Positions 43,775-52,690 are shown, counted from the stretch's first letter. The stretch: 64,000 nucleotides of DNA from Planctobacterium marinum (GCF_020687805.1 NZ_JAJEWQ010000006.1:278206-342205); one strand, 5' to 3'. Numbers and translations: made by a program. The notes: generated from the sequence alone by a model not told the origin.

Positions 43775-46700
43775 ATGAATACAGCATTACACAATATTTT
43801 TCGCACCGATTTTATGCCACACGGACATTGTTACCTATGGAAACCAGAAATCCTTTGGTTGAATGTCGTGTCCGATGTGCTCATTGCTTTGGCTTATTTT
43901 TCTATACCGGGGGCACTGTATTATTTTGTGATAAAACGCAATGACCTTGAATTTCGCGGTGTGTTTGTGCTGTTTTCGATGTTTATTGCACTTTGTGGAG
44001 TCACACACCTGATAAGCATTGTGGTGATCTGGAACGGGGCTTATGGCATTCACGGATTATCTAAATTAGTGACGGCCATTGTATCCTGTCTCACTGCGGT
44101 GACCGTGTATAAGAGCTTACCAGTTGCGTTGCGTATTCCCACTCAGTCTCAGATGCATGAAGCTTATCAGCAGGCACATGAAGAAAAACTAAAAAACGTA
44201 GAGCTGCGCTTTCAGCAACAACAGGACGAAGCGTTGATGGACGCGGCAAATGCGGCTAATTTTGGGGTTATGGTGGTCACACCCGAAGGGATGATTTCTT
44301 TAGCAAATGAATCTGCATCACGGATTTTGGGAGCTTCTATTACGCAGATTGAAGGGGGGCAACTGAAGCGATTTGTCACTACTGATATTAACTTTGACAG
44401 CCTCAAAGAAGCGCTTTTTAGTGGTGCAAAGTCACGTGTTGTGGTGGAGGCCGATACCCGGCCTATAAAAGACGTTCCGTCATTACCGGTAGAAGTGGCT
44501 TTTACCTTGAATAATAAGACGGATGAAAAAACACTTTTTGTGTCAATTCAGGATACTTCGTTACGCAAGGAGGCAGAGCAAATACTGCGTGACAATCAGG
44601 AATTTATGGCAAGGGTGATTGACGCTTCATTAACCGGCAAATACATCATTAATGCCTCTGATTTTTCGTTTGAATTCGTCAACAGTAGTTTCAGTGAAAT
44701 GACTGGCTATGATGCGAATGTCCTTAGTGCATCAGATACACCGCGATTGCTGCAGTGGTGCGTGCCAGAAGATCGTCAGCGGCTGACTGAGCATCTTAAA
44801 CAGATCTGTGCATCGGAACCGGACATTGCGACGACTAAAGAGTGTGAATTTAGTCTGATGCTTGATGATGGCAAGCAAATCAATGTGTTATCAAAAAATA
44901 CAGTGTTTGAGCGTGATCACAATGGGACAGTAAGTAAGATAATTGGCAGCGTGTTGGATATAACCGACATGAAACAATATCAAATGAAGTTGATGGAGCT
45001 GAAAGAACAGGCCGAGCGAGCTAACGAGGCCAAAAGTGAGTTTCTGGCCAACATGAGTCATGAAATCAGAACCCCCATGAATGCCATCATGGGGCTGTCT
45101 CAACTACTGGCAGAGCGCCCTTTACCCGTCAAAGATCTGGAATATGTACGCAAAATTAAAAGCTCAACCTATTCGCTGCTCAATATTCTCAATGACATTT
45201 TAGATTATTCCAAAATGGAAGCCGGTAAATTGCAGATAGTGCAGGAACCATTTCGGTTAACACAAATTATTGAGGACGTTACCGGATTGTTCACCATCAC
45301 GGCAGAGCAAAAAGATGTCGAATTGATTGTGGATTTTCCCTATACCCACGACCCCATGTTTATTGGTGACAGTATGCGCTTGTCACAAATTTTAAGTAAC
45401 CTGTTGGGTAATGCTGTTAAATTCACAGAACAAGGGCATGTTAAGTTAAGCATTGTGATCAAAGAGGTGGCTGAGAAACCGGGTACCGCCAGTGTGCAAT
45501 TTGAGGTGACAGATACTGGCATTGGTATCAGCGAAACGGCCATCAAAGAACTCTTTCAGTCGTTTACTCAGGCAGACACCTCGATTAACCGAAAATTTGG
45601 TGGTACCGGCCTTGGACTGTCTATTTGTGCTGGTCTGCTGAAGTTAATGGACAGTTCTCTTTCGGTTGCCAGTGAGCCAGGCGTGGGCAGTACTTTCAGC
45701 TTTACATTACTGCTGGGCGTAGCCGAGCAACCACAATTGCCGGTTTTTTCAGCTCACTATAAAACCCTGGTGGTTGATGATAACAGCGATAATCGCCTGG
45801 CGTTAACCCGGGTCCTGGACAGTTGGCAGTTTGACAATGACCAGGCGGCCTCTGCGCAAGATGCTCTGGCACTGTTAAAGGCCTCTATAGCCGAAGGGAA
45901 ACCCTATAATCTTATTCTGGTGGACTGGAAAATGCCTGATACGGACGGGATCAGTTTTATCCAGACAATCCAGTCTGATTTGCATTATCGCGAAGCGCTG
46001 AAAGGTGCGGTTATCTTGCTGATCACCGGATTTGCCCGAGATTTACACCAGTCAATATTGGACACCGTTGCCATTGATGCCGTTGTGGAAAAGCCATTTA
46101 TTGCATCGCGCTTGTACGATACGATCGTATCACTTTCTGATGACCCGGCTTTGGCGTCTAAAGAACAAAATGAAGCCACTTTTCTGCGTCAACAGTACGT
46201 CAACGCAGCAGTTATGTTGGTTGAAGATAATGAGACCAATCAATTGGTGGCCACAGAATTCCTTGAAAAGTTCAGTATCAGGCCGGTTGTGGCGAATGAC
46301 GGACAGGAGGCGGTGGATCTTTACGCGCAAAATCCCCATTTCGATTTAATCCTGATGGATTTGCAAATGCCTCGACTGGACGGATATTCAGCGACTCAAA
46401 AAATCCGGCAATTGCCATATGGTGAGGGTGTGCCCATAGTCGCGATGTCTGCGGCGGTCATGAAGGCAGACCTCAAAAAGGTCGAAAACGCCGGATTAAA
46501 TGCACATATTCCAAAGCCTATTGAGTTGGGCCGGTTAGAGTCTGTATTGGCACAATTCTTACCGCCCTCAGGAAACATTGACATCAAAAAAAGTAACGAG
46601 GCCACGAAAGAGCAACATATCTCATTCTCTGATGAATCCGAGCGTCTGAATATCGACGAGGCCTTAGAGCGTGTCGGCAATGATCCAAAGTTGCTGTTGG

Positions 46701-47221
46701 ATCTAATTCGTTCTACCTGTCGGGTACAGGTGGATGCCCCGGAGACGCTAAAAAGGCTGTTTGAATCCGGCGAGTTAGCAGAGCTCAAACGTTTGATACA
46801 TACACTGGCCAGCGGTTTAAAAATAGTGGGTGCTGTCAAGGGGGCCGAGCTTGCCTATCAGGCTGAGGAGCAGATGATCCAGGGACAGCTACCTGATGAT
46901 TTAGAACATTTAATGTCGGAAGTTTCGCTGGATCTGAAAGCACTTAATCAGATTTTGGACAATGCCCCCAGGCGCCGTGATGGTCAAAAATCAGTATTAT
47001 CGGCTACTTCTGATTCCGTACAACAGGTTTTGGAAACACTTTTGCAGTGCTACAGCCTAAATCAGCATATTAAATCCGCAGACTTAACCGGATATGTAGA
47101 CGTGTTAAGCACGTACTTTACAGAGGAAGAAATTGAGGCATTGCGAAATAATATTGAAAGCTATCAATTTGCAGATGCCTGCGAAAAATTGCGGAAACTT
47201 CAGGATAAACTCATCGAATGA
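43775..47221 (+). CDS. Ethylene-receptor-like hybrid histidine kinase
   Basis: An 1148-residue membrane sensor kinase. Residues 25-115 form three helices closely like the ethylene-binding domain of plant ETR1: 'VVSDVLIALAYFSIPGALYY' and 'MFIALCGVTHLIS'. Asp34, Tyr41, Ile44, Pro45, Ile71, Cys74 and His78 correspond to ETR1 D25, Y32, I35, P36, I62, C65 and H69; Cys and His bind copper there. Then follow two PAS domains (about 145-395), a kinase with phospho-His 429 ('MSHEIRTPMN'), an ATPase ('TDTGIGIS', 'GGTGLGLSI'), two receiver domains ('LVVDDNSDN', 'LVEDNETNQ', with the Asp in 'LILMDLQMP'), and an HPt domain ('LIHTLASGLKIVGA'). GTG at 43769 is an alternative start. Ethylene binding is inferred, not shown. 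Confidence 0.9.
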   Translation: MNTALHNIFRTDFMPHGHCYLWKPEILWLNVVSDVLIALAYFSIPGALYYFVIKRNDLEFRGVFVLFSMFIALCGVTHLISIVVIWNGAYGIHGLSKLVTAIVSCLTAVTVYKSLPVALRIPTQSQMHEAYQQAHEEKLKNVELRFQQQQDEALMDAANAANFGVMVVTPEGMISLANESASRILGASITQIEGGQLKRFVTTDINFDSLKEALFSGAKSRVVVEADTRPIKDVPSLPVEVAFTLNNKTDEKTLFVSIQDTSLRKEAEQILRDNQEFMARVIDASLTGKYIINASDFSFEFVNSSFSEMTGYDANVLSASDTPRLLQWCVPEDRQRLTEHLKQICASEPDIATTKECEFSLMLDDGKQINVLSKNTVFERDHNGTVSKIIGSVLDITDMKQYQMKLMELKEQAERANEAKSEFLANMSHEIRTPMNAIMGLSQLLAERPLPVKDLEYVRKIKSSTYSLLNILNDILDYSKMEAGKLQIVQEPFRLTQIIEDVTGLFTITAEQKDVELIVDFPYTHDPMFIGDSMRLSQILSNLLGNAVKFTEQGHVKLSIVIKEVAEKPGTASVQFEVTDTGIGISETAIKELFQSFTQADTSINRKFGGTGLGLSICAGLLKLMDSSLSVASEPGVGSTFSFTLLLGVAEQPQLPVFSAHYKTLVVDDNSDNRLALTRVLDSWQFDNDQAASAQDALALLKASIAEGKPYNLILVDWKMPDTDGISFIQTIQSDLHYREALKGAVILLITGFARDLHQSILDTVAIDAVVEKPFIASRLYDTIVSLSDDPALASKEQNEATFLRQQYVNAAVMLVEDNETNQLVATEFLEKFSIRPVVANDGQEAVDLYAQNPHFDLILMDLQMPRLDGYSATQKIRQLPYGEGVPIVAMSAAVMKADLKKVENAGLNAHIPKPIELGRLESVLAQFLPPSGNIDIKKSNEATKEQHISFSDESERLNIDEALERVGNDPKLLLDLIRSTCRVQVDAPETLKRLFESGELAELKRLIHTLASGLKIVGAVKGAELAYQAEEQMIQGQLPDDLEHLMSEVSLDLKALNQILDNAPRRRDGQKSVLSATSDSVQQVLETLLQCYSLNQHIKSADLTGYVDVLSTYFTEEEIEALRNNIESYQFADACEKLRKLQDKLIE

Positions 47222-47339
47222 TAGCCAGGCAACGCCAATAACTTAGTGATGTCGTGTTATACCTTTGTCTTATTTTCGAATTCATTCATTCTGGTATCGT
47301 TGCAAGACAACAAGGGGTAAATCTTGGTGATATCTTCGA

Positions 47340-48269
47340 ATGAATGTTAAAAATGCAAGTTTATTGCTGGTGGACGATGACCCGACGGTGTTAGGGTATA
47401 TGTGCAATATCCTTGAAGAACATTACAAACTTACTTGTGCTGAAAGTGCCGCTGATGCACTGGTTATTGCTTCATCTGACCACCAACCTGATATCATTTT
47501 GTTGGACGTTAATTTGCCGGACATGTCCGGGTATGATGTTTGTAATGCTCTAAAAAATATTGATGTAACACGGGACATCCCGGTCATACTGGTTTCCGGG
47601 CGCAATGAAGATGTGGATTTCGCCTACGGATTTGACATGGGGGCCGTAGACTTTGTGCCAAAACCTATCAATTCAACTGTACTGTCCGTCAGAGTTCGCA
47701 ACCATGTTCGCTTACTCAGAAAAACCCAGGCGTTAAAAGCACTTGCTCACACCGACCCCTTAACCAAAATCGCCAATCGCCGACGGTACAACGAAGCCCT
47801 GATTGAAGAGTGGCGTCGTTCAATGCGCTCAAAAAGTGTTATGTCACTAATTGTTATCGATATCGATGATTTTAAGCTCTACAACGATAATCTCGGTCAC
47901 GGTAAGGGAGACGATGTATTAGTGCAGTTTGGTGAAATCCTGCGCTATTGCTGTAAACGCAATTCAGATTTGCCTGCCAGAGTTGGCGGAGAAGAGTTTG
48001 TCGCACTATTGCCGGATACGGATGAACAGGGCGCTACACAAATTATCGAAAAAATCATGAAGGAGTTACAGGATGCAGCAATTCCGCATCCTTATTCCAC
48101 AGTGTCAGATATGGTTACGGTCAGTTGCGGAATTGTGACGGATTATCCGGTTAAAGGCGAAGTGCCGGAATCCATGTTCAGGCGGGCGGATCAGGCATTG
48201 TATCGTGCCAAAAGCGACGGTAAAAACCGATTTTTGTTTTGTGATGACAACAAAGAGGTGGCTCAATGA
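47340..48269 (+). CDS. Response regulator with GGDEF domain (diguanylate cyclase)
   Basis: A 309-residue soluble protein. Residues 7-125 form a receiver domain ('SLLLVDDDPTVLGYM', phospho-Asp in 'DIILLDVNLPDMSGYD', Lys in 'FVPKPIN'), and residues 145-305 a GGDEF domain with an intact active site 'ARVGGEEFVALLPD' and an RNSD inhibitory site five residues before it. Phosphorylation probably activates c-di-GMP synthesis, as in PleD/WspR. It follows the ethylene-receptor-like hybrid kinase by 118 bp, and that kinase ends in an HPt domain, so the relay HPt to this receiver is a natural guess. It overlaps the next gene by 4 nt. Confidence 0.92.
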   Translation: MNVKNASLLLVDDDPTVLGYMCNILEEHYKLTCAESAADALVIASSDHQPDIILLDVNLPDMSGYDVCNALKNIDVTRDIPVILVSGRNEDVDFAYGFDMGAVDFVPKPINSTVLSVRVRNHVRLLRKTQALKALAHTDPLTKIANRRRYNEALIEEWRRSMRSKSVMSLIVIDIDDFKLYNDNLGHGKGDDVLVQFGEILRYCCKRNSDLPARVGGEEFVALLPDTDEQGATQIIEKIMKELQDAAIPHPYSTVSDMVTVSCGIVTDYPVKGEVPESMFRRADQALYRAKSDGKNRFLFCDDNKEVAQ

Positions 48270-48658
48270 GTTCGGTATATGCTTCTATCTCAGCGCATAT
48301 TATTGATGACGATTATCCCATCTGCGACTTATTGGCTCAGATGCTGCGAAATTTTGGATTTAACCGGATAGTAAAAAGCCACTCTATTCGGGAAGCGACC
48401 GAACTGCACGGTGACAGTGTTTGTGACGTTTTTTTTATCGACATTGAGCTGAGCGACGGAAATGGCCTGGATTTAATTGCTCAGGTTAACGAGCGCTATC
48501 CTCTGGCCAAAGTGATTGTGTTTTCCGGTCACGCAACCCCTCAAAATGTGAAATGGGCCTCCACCATGGAAATCAGCGGCTTTTTAGTAAAGCCCTTTAG
48601 TTTGAACAGTTTAGCGCGAGTACTGCACCACAGCAATTTGGTAGCTGCTGTTGCCTGA
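48266..48658 (+). CDS. Single-domain response regulator
   Basis: A 130-residue protein that is only a receiver domain: 'AHIIDDDYPICDLLAQMLRN' with the acidic pocket, the phospho-Asp in 'VFFIDIELSDGNGLDL', the Thr/Ser position in 'VIVFSGHATP', and Lys in 'GFLVKPFSL'. There is no output domain, so it may act by protein contact, like CheY, or as a phosphate sink. The ATG overlaps the stop of the REC-GGDEF gene (ATGA), so it is part of the same signalling operon as the hybrid kinase. Confidence 0.9.
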   Translation: MSSVYASISAHIIDDDYPICDLLAQMLRNFGFNRIVKSHSIREATELHGDSVCDVFFIDIELSDGNGLDLIAQVNERYPLAKVIVFSGHATPQNVKWASTMEISGFLVKPFSLNSLARVLHHSNLVAAVA

Positions 48659-48821
48659 GTAACCCGAGGTGTACAAACTTGTTGAAAAGTCATTGTAACC
48701 CAAAGTGGTAAATCACCCAGCCGTTGCTATCTTTTGATCAACGCCTTTGAAATGCTTTCGCGACGGTATAAGAACCGCGCGACAACAACTGTACTCAGGG
48801 CATTAATCGGGGAGAGTGCTT

Positions 48822-49583
48822 TTGGAATTGCTCTTAGATCCTACCGTGTGGTTGGCATTTTTAACGCTGACTGCTCTGGAGATCATTTTAGGTATCGACA
48901 ATATTATTTTTATTTCTGTGCTGGTTGCACGCCTGCCACATTCGCAACAAGCCAGAGCGCGCATTATTGGTTTGTCGCTGGCGCTGATTTTGCGCGTGTT
49001 ACTGCTATTTGCACTTGCCTGGATTATGCGGCTTAACGATCCCATCTTCACCTTGTTGGGCAATGAGATATCTATTCGGGATCTTATTTTGATCGGTGGT
49101 GGCTTGTTTTTATTACTCAAGGCTACCATTGAATTACACGCTGAAACGGAAACCCGTGACCAGAAGCTGGGGATTGCAACTGTGAGTTTCGGCTTCATCA
49201 TCGCTCAAATTGCTATCATTGACATCGTATTTTCTCTGGACTCAGTGATTACAGCGGTCGGCATGGTAAAAGATATAGAAGTGATGATTGCTGCAGTCAT
49301 TGTGGCCATGTTGGTTATGATGGTAGCGGCAAAAAGCATCAGCGATATCATTCATCAACATCCCACTTTGAAGGTGCTGGCCCTGAGCTTTCTGGTGTTG
49401 ATTGGCACTGCGCTGGTGGCTGACGGATTGGGCTTTGACATTCCAAAAGGCTATCTGTATTTCGCGGTGGTATTTTCGCTGTTGGTGGAAGTTGTCAATA
49501 TTCGGGCGAGAAAAGCACTGACCAGAAAAAATCTGGTAACACCATTAACTGATGAGGAAAAATACCCCGGCAGCAATAATTAA
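48822..49583 (+). CDS. TerC family integral membrane protein
   Basis: A 253-residue protein with seven or so membrane helices of the TerC/Alx family, linked to metal ion (manganese) export and tellurite resistance. The two conserved acidic motifs are present: 'TALEIILGIDNIIFISVL' and 'IDIVFSLDSVITAVGMV', each with the Asp thought to bind metal. 'LALSFLVLIGTALVADGLGFDIPKGYLYFAVVFSLLVEVVNI' is the usual C-terminal part. The TTG at 48822 is best spaced from GGGGAGA upstream; the GTG at 48816 is the alternative. Confidence 0.88.
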   Translation: MELLLDPTVWLAFLTLTALEIILGIDNIIFISVLVARLPHSQQARARIIGLSLALILRVLLLFALAWIMRLNDPIFTLLGNEISIRDLILIGGGLFLLLKATIELHAETETRDQKLGIATVSFGFIIAQIAIIDIVFSLDSVITAVGMVKDIEVMIAAVIVAMLVMMVAAKSISDIIHQHPTLKVLALSFLVLIGTALVADGLGFDIPKGYLYFAVVFSLLVEVVNIRARKALTRKNLVTPLTDEEKYPGSNN

Positions 49584-49657
49584 CCGGTAATGTGACTTAT
49601 GAACGCCGTGCATCGTCTACACTTTAGTTTAATATCAGGATTTTATAGGCAAAAACT

Positions 49658-50746
49658 GTGGCGAATCTGGATACACTGATCTGGTGTGGTATTTTTTTCT
49701 GCTTGTCGCAATCAGCCATGTTTTCGGGTTTGAATTTGGCTTTTTTCAGTTTGAGCAGATTACAACTGGAAGTGGAAGTAGGGCAAGGCAATCAGGCGGC
49801 TGCACGTATTCTGCAATTGCGGGAAGACTCCAATTTTCTGCTCTCCACCATTTTGTGGGGCAACGTGGGTATCAATGTATTACTTACCTTGTTGTCTGAT
49901 TCGGTTATGGCCGGTGTGGTGGCGTTCGCATTTTCAACCATTTTTATCACGCTGTTTGGCGAGATTATCCCGCAAGCCTATTTTTCCCGAAATGCCCTGA
50001 AAATGGCGTCGTTCCTCTCTCCAGTGTTGCGAATTTATCAGTTTTTACTTTATCCGGTTGCCCGACCTTCTGCCAAAGTGCTGGACGCCTGGCTGGGCAA
50101 GGAAGGGATTGATTACATGCGAGAACGAGATTTAAAAAATGTCATTCGCAAACACGTGGAATCTGAAGAAGCCGAAGTCGACAGACTGGAAGGAATCGGG
50201 GCTGTTAACTTTCTGACCATCGATGATATCAGCGTTAACCAGGAAGGGGAGTTTTTAGATCCCAGGTCCATTATTCGTTTACCCACTAAAGTGGACTTTC
50301 CGCAGTTTCCGACTATCACTCGCAGCGCTGACGATGAGATTCTGCGACAGATTAACGCCAGTGGTAAAAAATGGGTGGTTTTAGCCAATGAGCAAGGCGA
50401 ACCCTTGCTGGTTGCTGACGCTGATGGCCTGTTAAGAGCCGCGGTGTTTGATACATCACAGGAATTTGATATCTATCACTATTGTTATCGCCCGTTGATT
50501 GTACGTGATCCAAAAACCAATTTAGGCGATATTCTGTTACATCTAAAATCAGCCGATTCGTTGGACCCGGATCATGACGGGAATATCGAAATAGATGTGG
50601 TGCTGGTTTGGACCAATAAACCCCGTATTATTACTGGTGCAGATATTCTGGGTAGATTGTTAAAAGGGACACATGCATCTGAACATGCGCCTTCGAATTC
50701 TGATCCGGAAGCAACGAAGGCCACTAACACTGTTGATTATATGTAG
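49658..50746 (+). CDS. DUF21/CNNM-type membrane protein
   Basis: A 362-residue protein with an N-terminal DUF21 transmembrane domain (residues 1-165): 'FFCLSQSAMFSGLNLAFFSLSRLQLEVEVGQGNQAAARILQLREDSNFLLSTILWGN' in part, the family signature seen in CNNM/CorC-like Mg2+ transport proteins, and 'FITLFGEIIPQAYFSR'. The C-terminal half is soluble; its CBS-like repeats are weak ('KKWVVLANEQGEPLLVADADGLL'). It probably handles divalent cations. The GTG at 49658 is the start. It sits between terC and htpX, 6 nt before the latter. Confidence 0.85.
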   Translation: MANLDTLIWCGIFFCLSQSAMFSGLNLAFFSLSRLQLEVEVGQGNQAAARILQLREDSNFLLSTILWGNVGINVLLTLLSDSVMAGVVAFAFSTIFITLFGEIIPQAYFSRNALKMASFLSPVLRIYQFLLYPVARPSAKVLDAWLGKEGIDYMRERDLKNVIRKHVESEEAEVDRLEGIGAVNFLTIDDISVNQEGEFLDPRSIIRLPTKVDFPQFPTITRSADDEILRQINASGKKWVVLANEQGEPLLVADADGLLRAAVFDTSQEFDIYHYCYRPLIVRDPKTNLGDILLHLKSADSLDPDHDGNIEIDVVLVWTNKPRIITGADILGRLLKGTHASEHAPSNSDPEATKATNTVDYM

Positions 50747-50752
50747 GTTGAT

Positions 50753-51619
50753 ATGCTCAGAATCTTTTTGTTTTTAGCGGTTAATATGGCTGTGATAGCA
50801 GTGATAAGTGTTACTTTTCAACTGCTTGGTTTTGAAGGGTTGCTGGCTCAAAATGGCATTGATCTGAACCTGCAGGCATTATTGGTTTATGCTGGTATTA
50901 TCGGATTTGGCGGCGCCATTATTTCATTACTTTTGTCCAAATGGATGGCGATTAAAACCATGCGGGTTGAGGTATTTTCCACGCCTGCCAATCAAACCGA
51001 ACGTTGGTTATTGGCCAGAGTGGCCGAACACTCAGCACAGTGTGGTATCAGGACGCCCGATGTGGGCATCTTCGACAGTGCCTCACCTAACGCCTTCGCA
51101 ACGGGGTGGAATCGCAACAGTGCGCTGGTAGCGGTCAGCACCGGTCTATTACAGCACATGGACAGTGATGAAGTCGATGCGGTATTGGCTCATGAAGTCA
51201 GCCATATTGCGAATGGTGATATGGTCACCATGACGCTATTGCAGGGCGTAGTGAATACCTTTGTGATCTTTATTTCCCGGGTGGTTGGCCACACCGTTGA
51301 CAAACTGGTATTTAAAGTTGAACGAGGGCACGGTCCGGCATTCTGGATAGTGTCTATTATCGCTGAACTCATCATTGGATTTTTAGCGTCGATGTTGGTG
51401 ATGTGGTTTTCCCGATATCGGGAATTCAGAGCCGACGCCGGTGCTGCCAGGCTCGTCGGAAACCGCAAGATGATTGCAGCACTGGAAAGATTACGTCAAT
51501 TCCAGCACCAGAGCAGTATGCCAGATGAAATGGTGGCTTTTGCTATCAGCGCCGGTAAGTTGCACTCATTGTTAGCCAGCCATCCGCCACTGGAAAAACG
51601 CATCGAGGCGCTGCGCTAG
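50753..51619 (+). CDS. htpX: Membrane zinc protease HtpX
   Basis: A 288-residue membrane metalloprotease that degrades damaged membrane proteins along with FtsH. Two N-terminal helices are followed by the zinc site HEVSH at residues 147-151 ('AVLAHEVSHIANGDMVTMTLLQGVVNTFVIF'), two further helices and the third ligand Glu in 'YREFRADAGAARLVG'. The end 'LLASHPPLEKRIEALR' is the usual HtpX C-terminus. In E. coli htpX is under CpxR control; no such site was identified here. It starts 6 nt after the DUF21 gene, so the two are probably one transcript. Confidence 0.94.
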   Translation: MLRIFLFLAVNMAVIAVISVTFQLLGFEGLLAQNGIDLNLQALLVYAGIIGFGGAIISLLLSKWMAIKTMRVEVFSTPANQTERWLLARVAEHSAQCGIRTPDVGIFDSASPNAFATGWNRNSALVAVSTGLLQHMDSDEVDAVLAHEVSHIANGDMVTMTLLQGVVNTFVIFISRVVGHTVDKLVFKVERGHGPAFWIVSIIAELIIGFLASMLVMWFSRYREFRADAGAARLVGNRKMIAALERLRQFQHQSSMPDEMVAFAISAGKLHSLLASHPPLEKRIEALR

Positions 51620-51633
51620 AGGCGGTATAACCT

Positions 51634-51678
51634 GGGGCTTGATCTATGCAAAATTGTACCGCAAAGATCAGCAGCCCC
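51634..51678. terminator. Hairpin with the conserved 19-nt loop, copy 2
   Basis: GGGGCTTGATCT at 51634-51645 pairs with AGATCA and AGCCCC at 51665-51678, with a two-base bulge. The loop holds TGCAAAATTGTACCGCAAA (51647-51665), identical to that in the hairpin at 33158-33209, although the stems are unrelated. It lies between the convergent htpX and mscS-like genes, so it probably ends both transcripts. Confidence 0.6.
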
Positions 51679-51681
51679 TAA

Positions 51682-52308
51682 TCAGGCTGTGCGTTCTTCT
51701 TTTTGAACGGGTTCTTCCGGGCAGGGTTCAGGTTCGGTTTTGTCGTTCTTGTCGGTAACCTTGCCAATGACCTTCCAGCGGCTGCGGGGGTTAATAATAC
51801 AGGGACGGGTCAGGATCAGATTGTTGGGGTAGATAATCACTTCGCGATCATCGGTAACAATCTTGGTGTTAAACAGGTTTACGTCGGCAATATATCCTTC
51901 CATGTAATTGTCTGCATCCATGATCCTGACAAAATTACCGCGTCGAAAGGCATTGTGAAAAAGCAAAACGAAATAGGCGGTAATATTACTTAACAGGGAC
52001 CAACTGGCAAACATTGCCACACCGGTTAAGGTCAGAATTGAGGTGGACAGTATCAGCAGACCACCGAAATCAACGCCCCAAACCACCAACAGAGCCGCTA
52101 CCGTAACGATACCCACCAATAGCTTAACCGTATGGAAGGCTTTCTTAGTGGCCTCAGCTTTAAATTTGCTCTTATCCACAAAAAATTTAATTCTGGGAAG
52201 TGCCAGGCGTGTTACCACCAGGTAACTGACCAGAACCACCAGTGACCACACCAGATTGGAGAAATAAAGAGTACTCCAGTCTAAAAATCGAGCCAATAAA
52301 TTATCCAT
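51682..52308 (-). CDS. Small mechanosensitive channel, MscS family
   Basis: A 208-residue protein of the MscS family, shorter than E. coli MscS (286). It has two or three helices before the pore region ('LVVWGVDFGGLLILSTSILTLTGVAMFASWSLLSNITAYFVLLFHNAF') and the start of the cytoplasmic beta domain ('RGNFVRIMDADNYMEGYIADVNLFNTKIVTDDREVIIYPNNLILTRPCIINP' in part), but lacks the large C-terminal alpha/beta cage domain; instead there is a short charged tail. It would open on membrane stretch. Convergent with htpX. Confidence 0.88.
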   Translation of the reverse strand: MDNLLARFLDWSTLYFSNLVWSLVVLVSYLVVTRLALPRIKFFVDKSKFKAEATKKAFHTVKLLVGIVTVAALLVVWGVDFGGLLILSTSILTLTGVAMFASWSLLSNITAYFVLLFHNAFRRGNFVRIMDADNYMEGYIADVNLFNTKIVTDDREVIIYPNNLILTRPCIINPRSRWKVIGKVTDKNDKTEPEPCPEEPVQKEERTA

Positions 52309-52371
52309 TCTTTGAGTTACTCTGCAGGTTGTCCATCTTCAAGGTAAGTTTATCCGGTTTTTTCAGTAATA

Positions 52372-52473
52372 TCACAGGTCGGGGTTAAGGCCAACCTGGT
52401 TGTTTAGTGCCGCCAGCATAGATAATACCAAACTGAGCAAAATAAAAGGATAGGGGCAAAGACTAAATGTCAC
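52372..52473 (-). CDS. Possible 33-residue membrane peptide
   Basis: A very short frame starting at a GTG that overlaps the stop of the preceding small gene (GTGA). The product 'TFSLCPYPFILLSLVLSMLA' plus 'ALNNQVGLNPDL' would be one membrane helix with a short polar end. The overlap and the membrane pattern argue for a real coupled gene; the length argues for caution. Confidence 0.3.
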   Translation of the reverse strand: MTFSLCPYPFILLSLVLSMLAALNNQVGLNPDL

Positions 52474-52670
52474 GCTAAAGTGAGTAAATTACAGCCAATA
52501 CAGGCGAACATAATCGTTAAAGAAATAATCATCAATGGTCCGGAGCCACCGAATTCCGCCACGTAATTGGCAATACTTTCAATGACGAACGGTTCTGGTT
52601 CAATCAAGTCGCCATCAGGCATCCCTAACATGGCGCTCGCCAAACTCTCAAAATATTCCATCGTGATCAT
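52470..52670 (-). CDS. Small membrane protein encoded after the ECF sigma factor
   Basis: A 66-residue protein with an acidic N-terminal part ('EYFESLASAMLGMPDGDLIEPEPFVIESIANYVAEFG') and one C-terminal membrane helix ('GPLMIISLTIMFACIGCNLLTL'). It is read in another frame and starts at the ATG at 52670, 21 bp after the sigma stop, although it lacks a clear ribosome binding site. Genes after ECF sigma factors often encode anti-sigma factors, but this one is too small for the usual zinc-binding anti-sigma domain. Role unknown. Confidence 0.5.
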   Translation of the reverse strand: MITMEYFESLASAMLGMPDGDLIEPEPFVIESIANYVAEFGGSGPLMIISLTIMFACIGCNLLTLA

Positions 52671-52690
52671 TGTTCCGTCGGGATAAGGCC

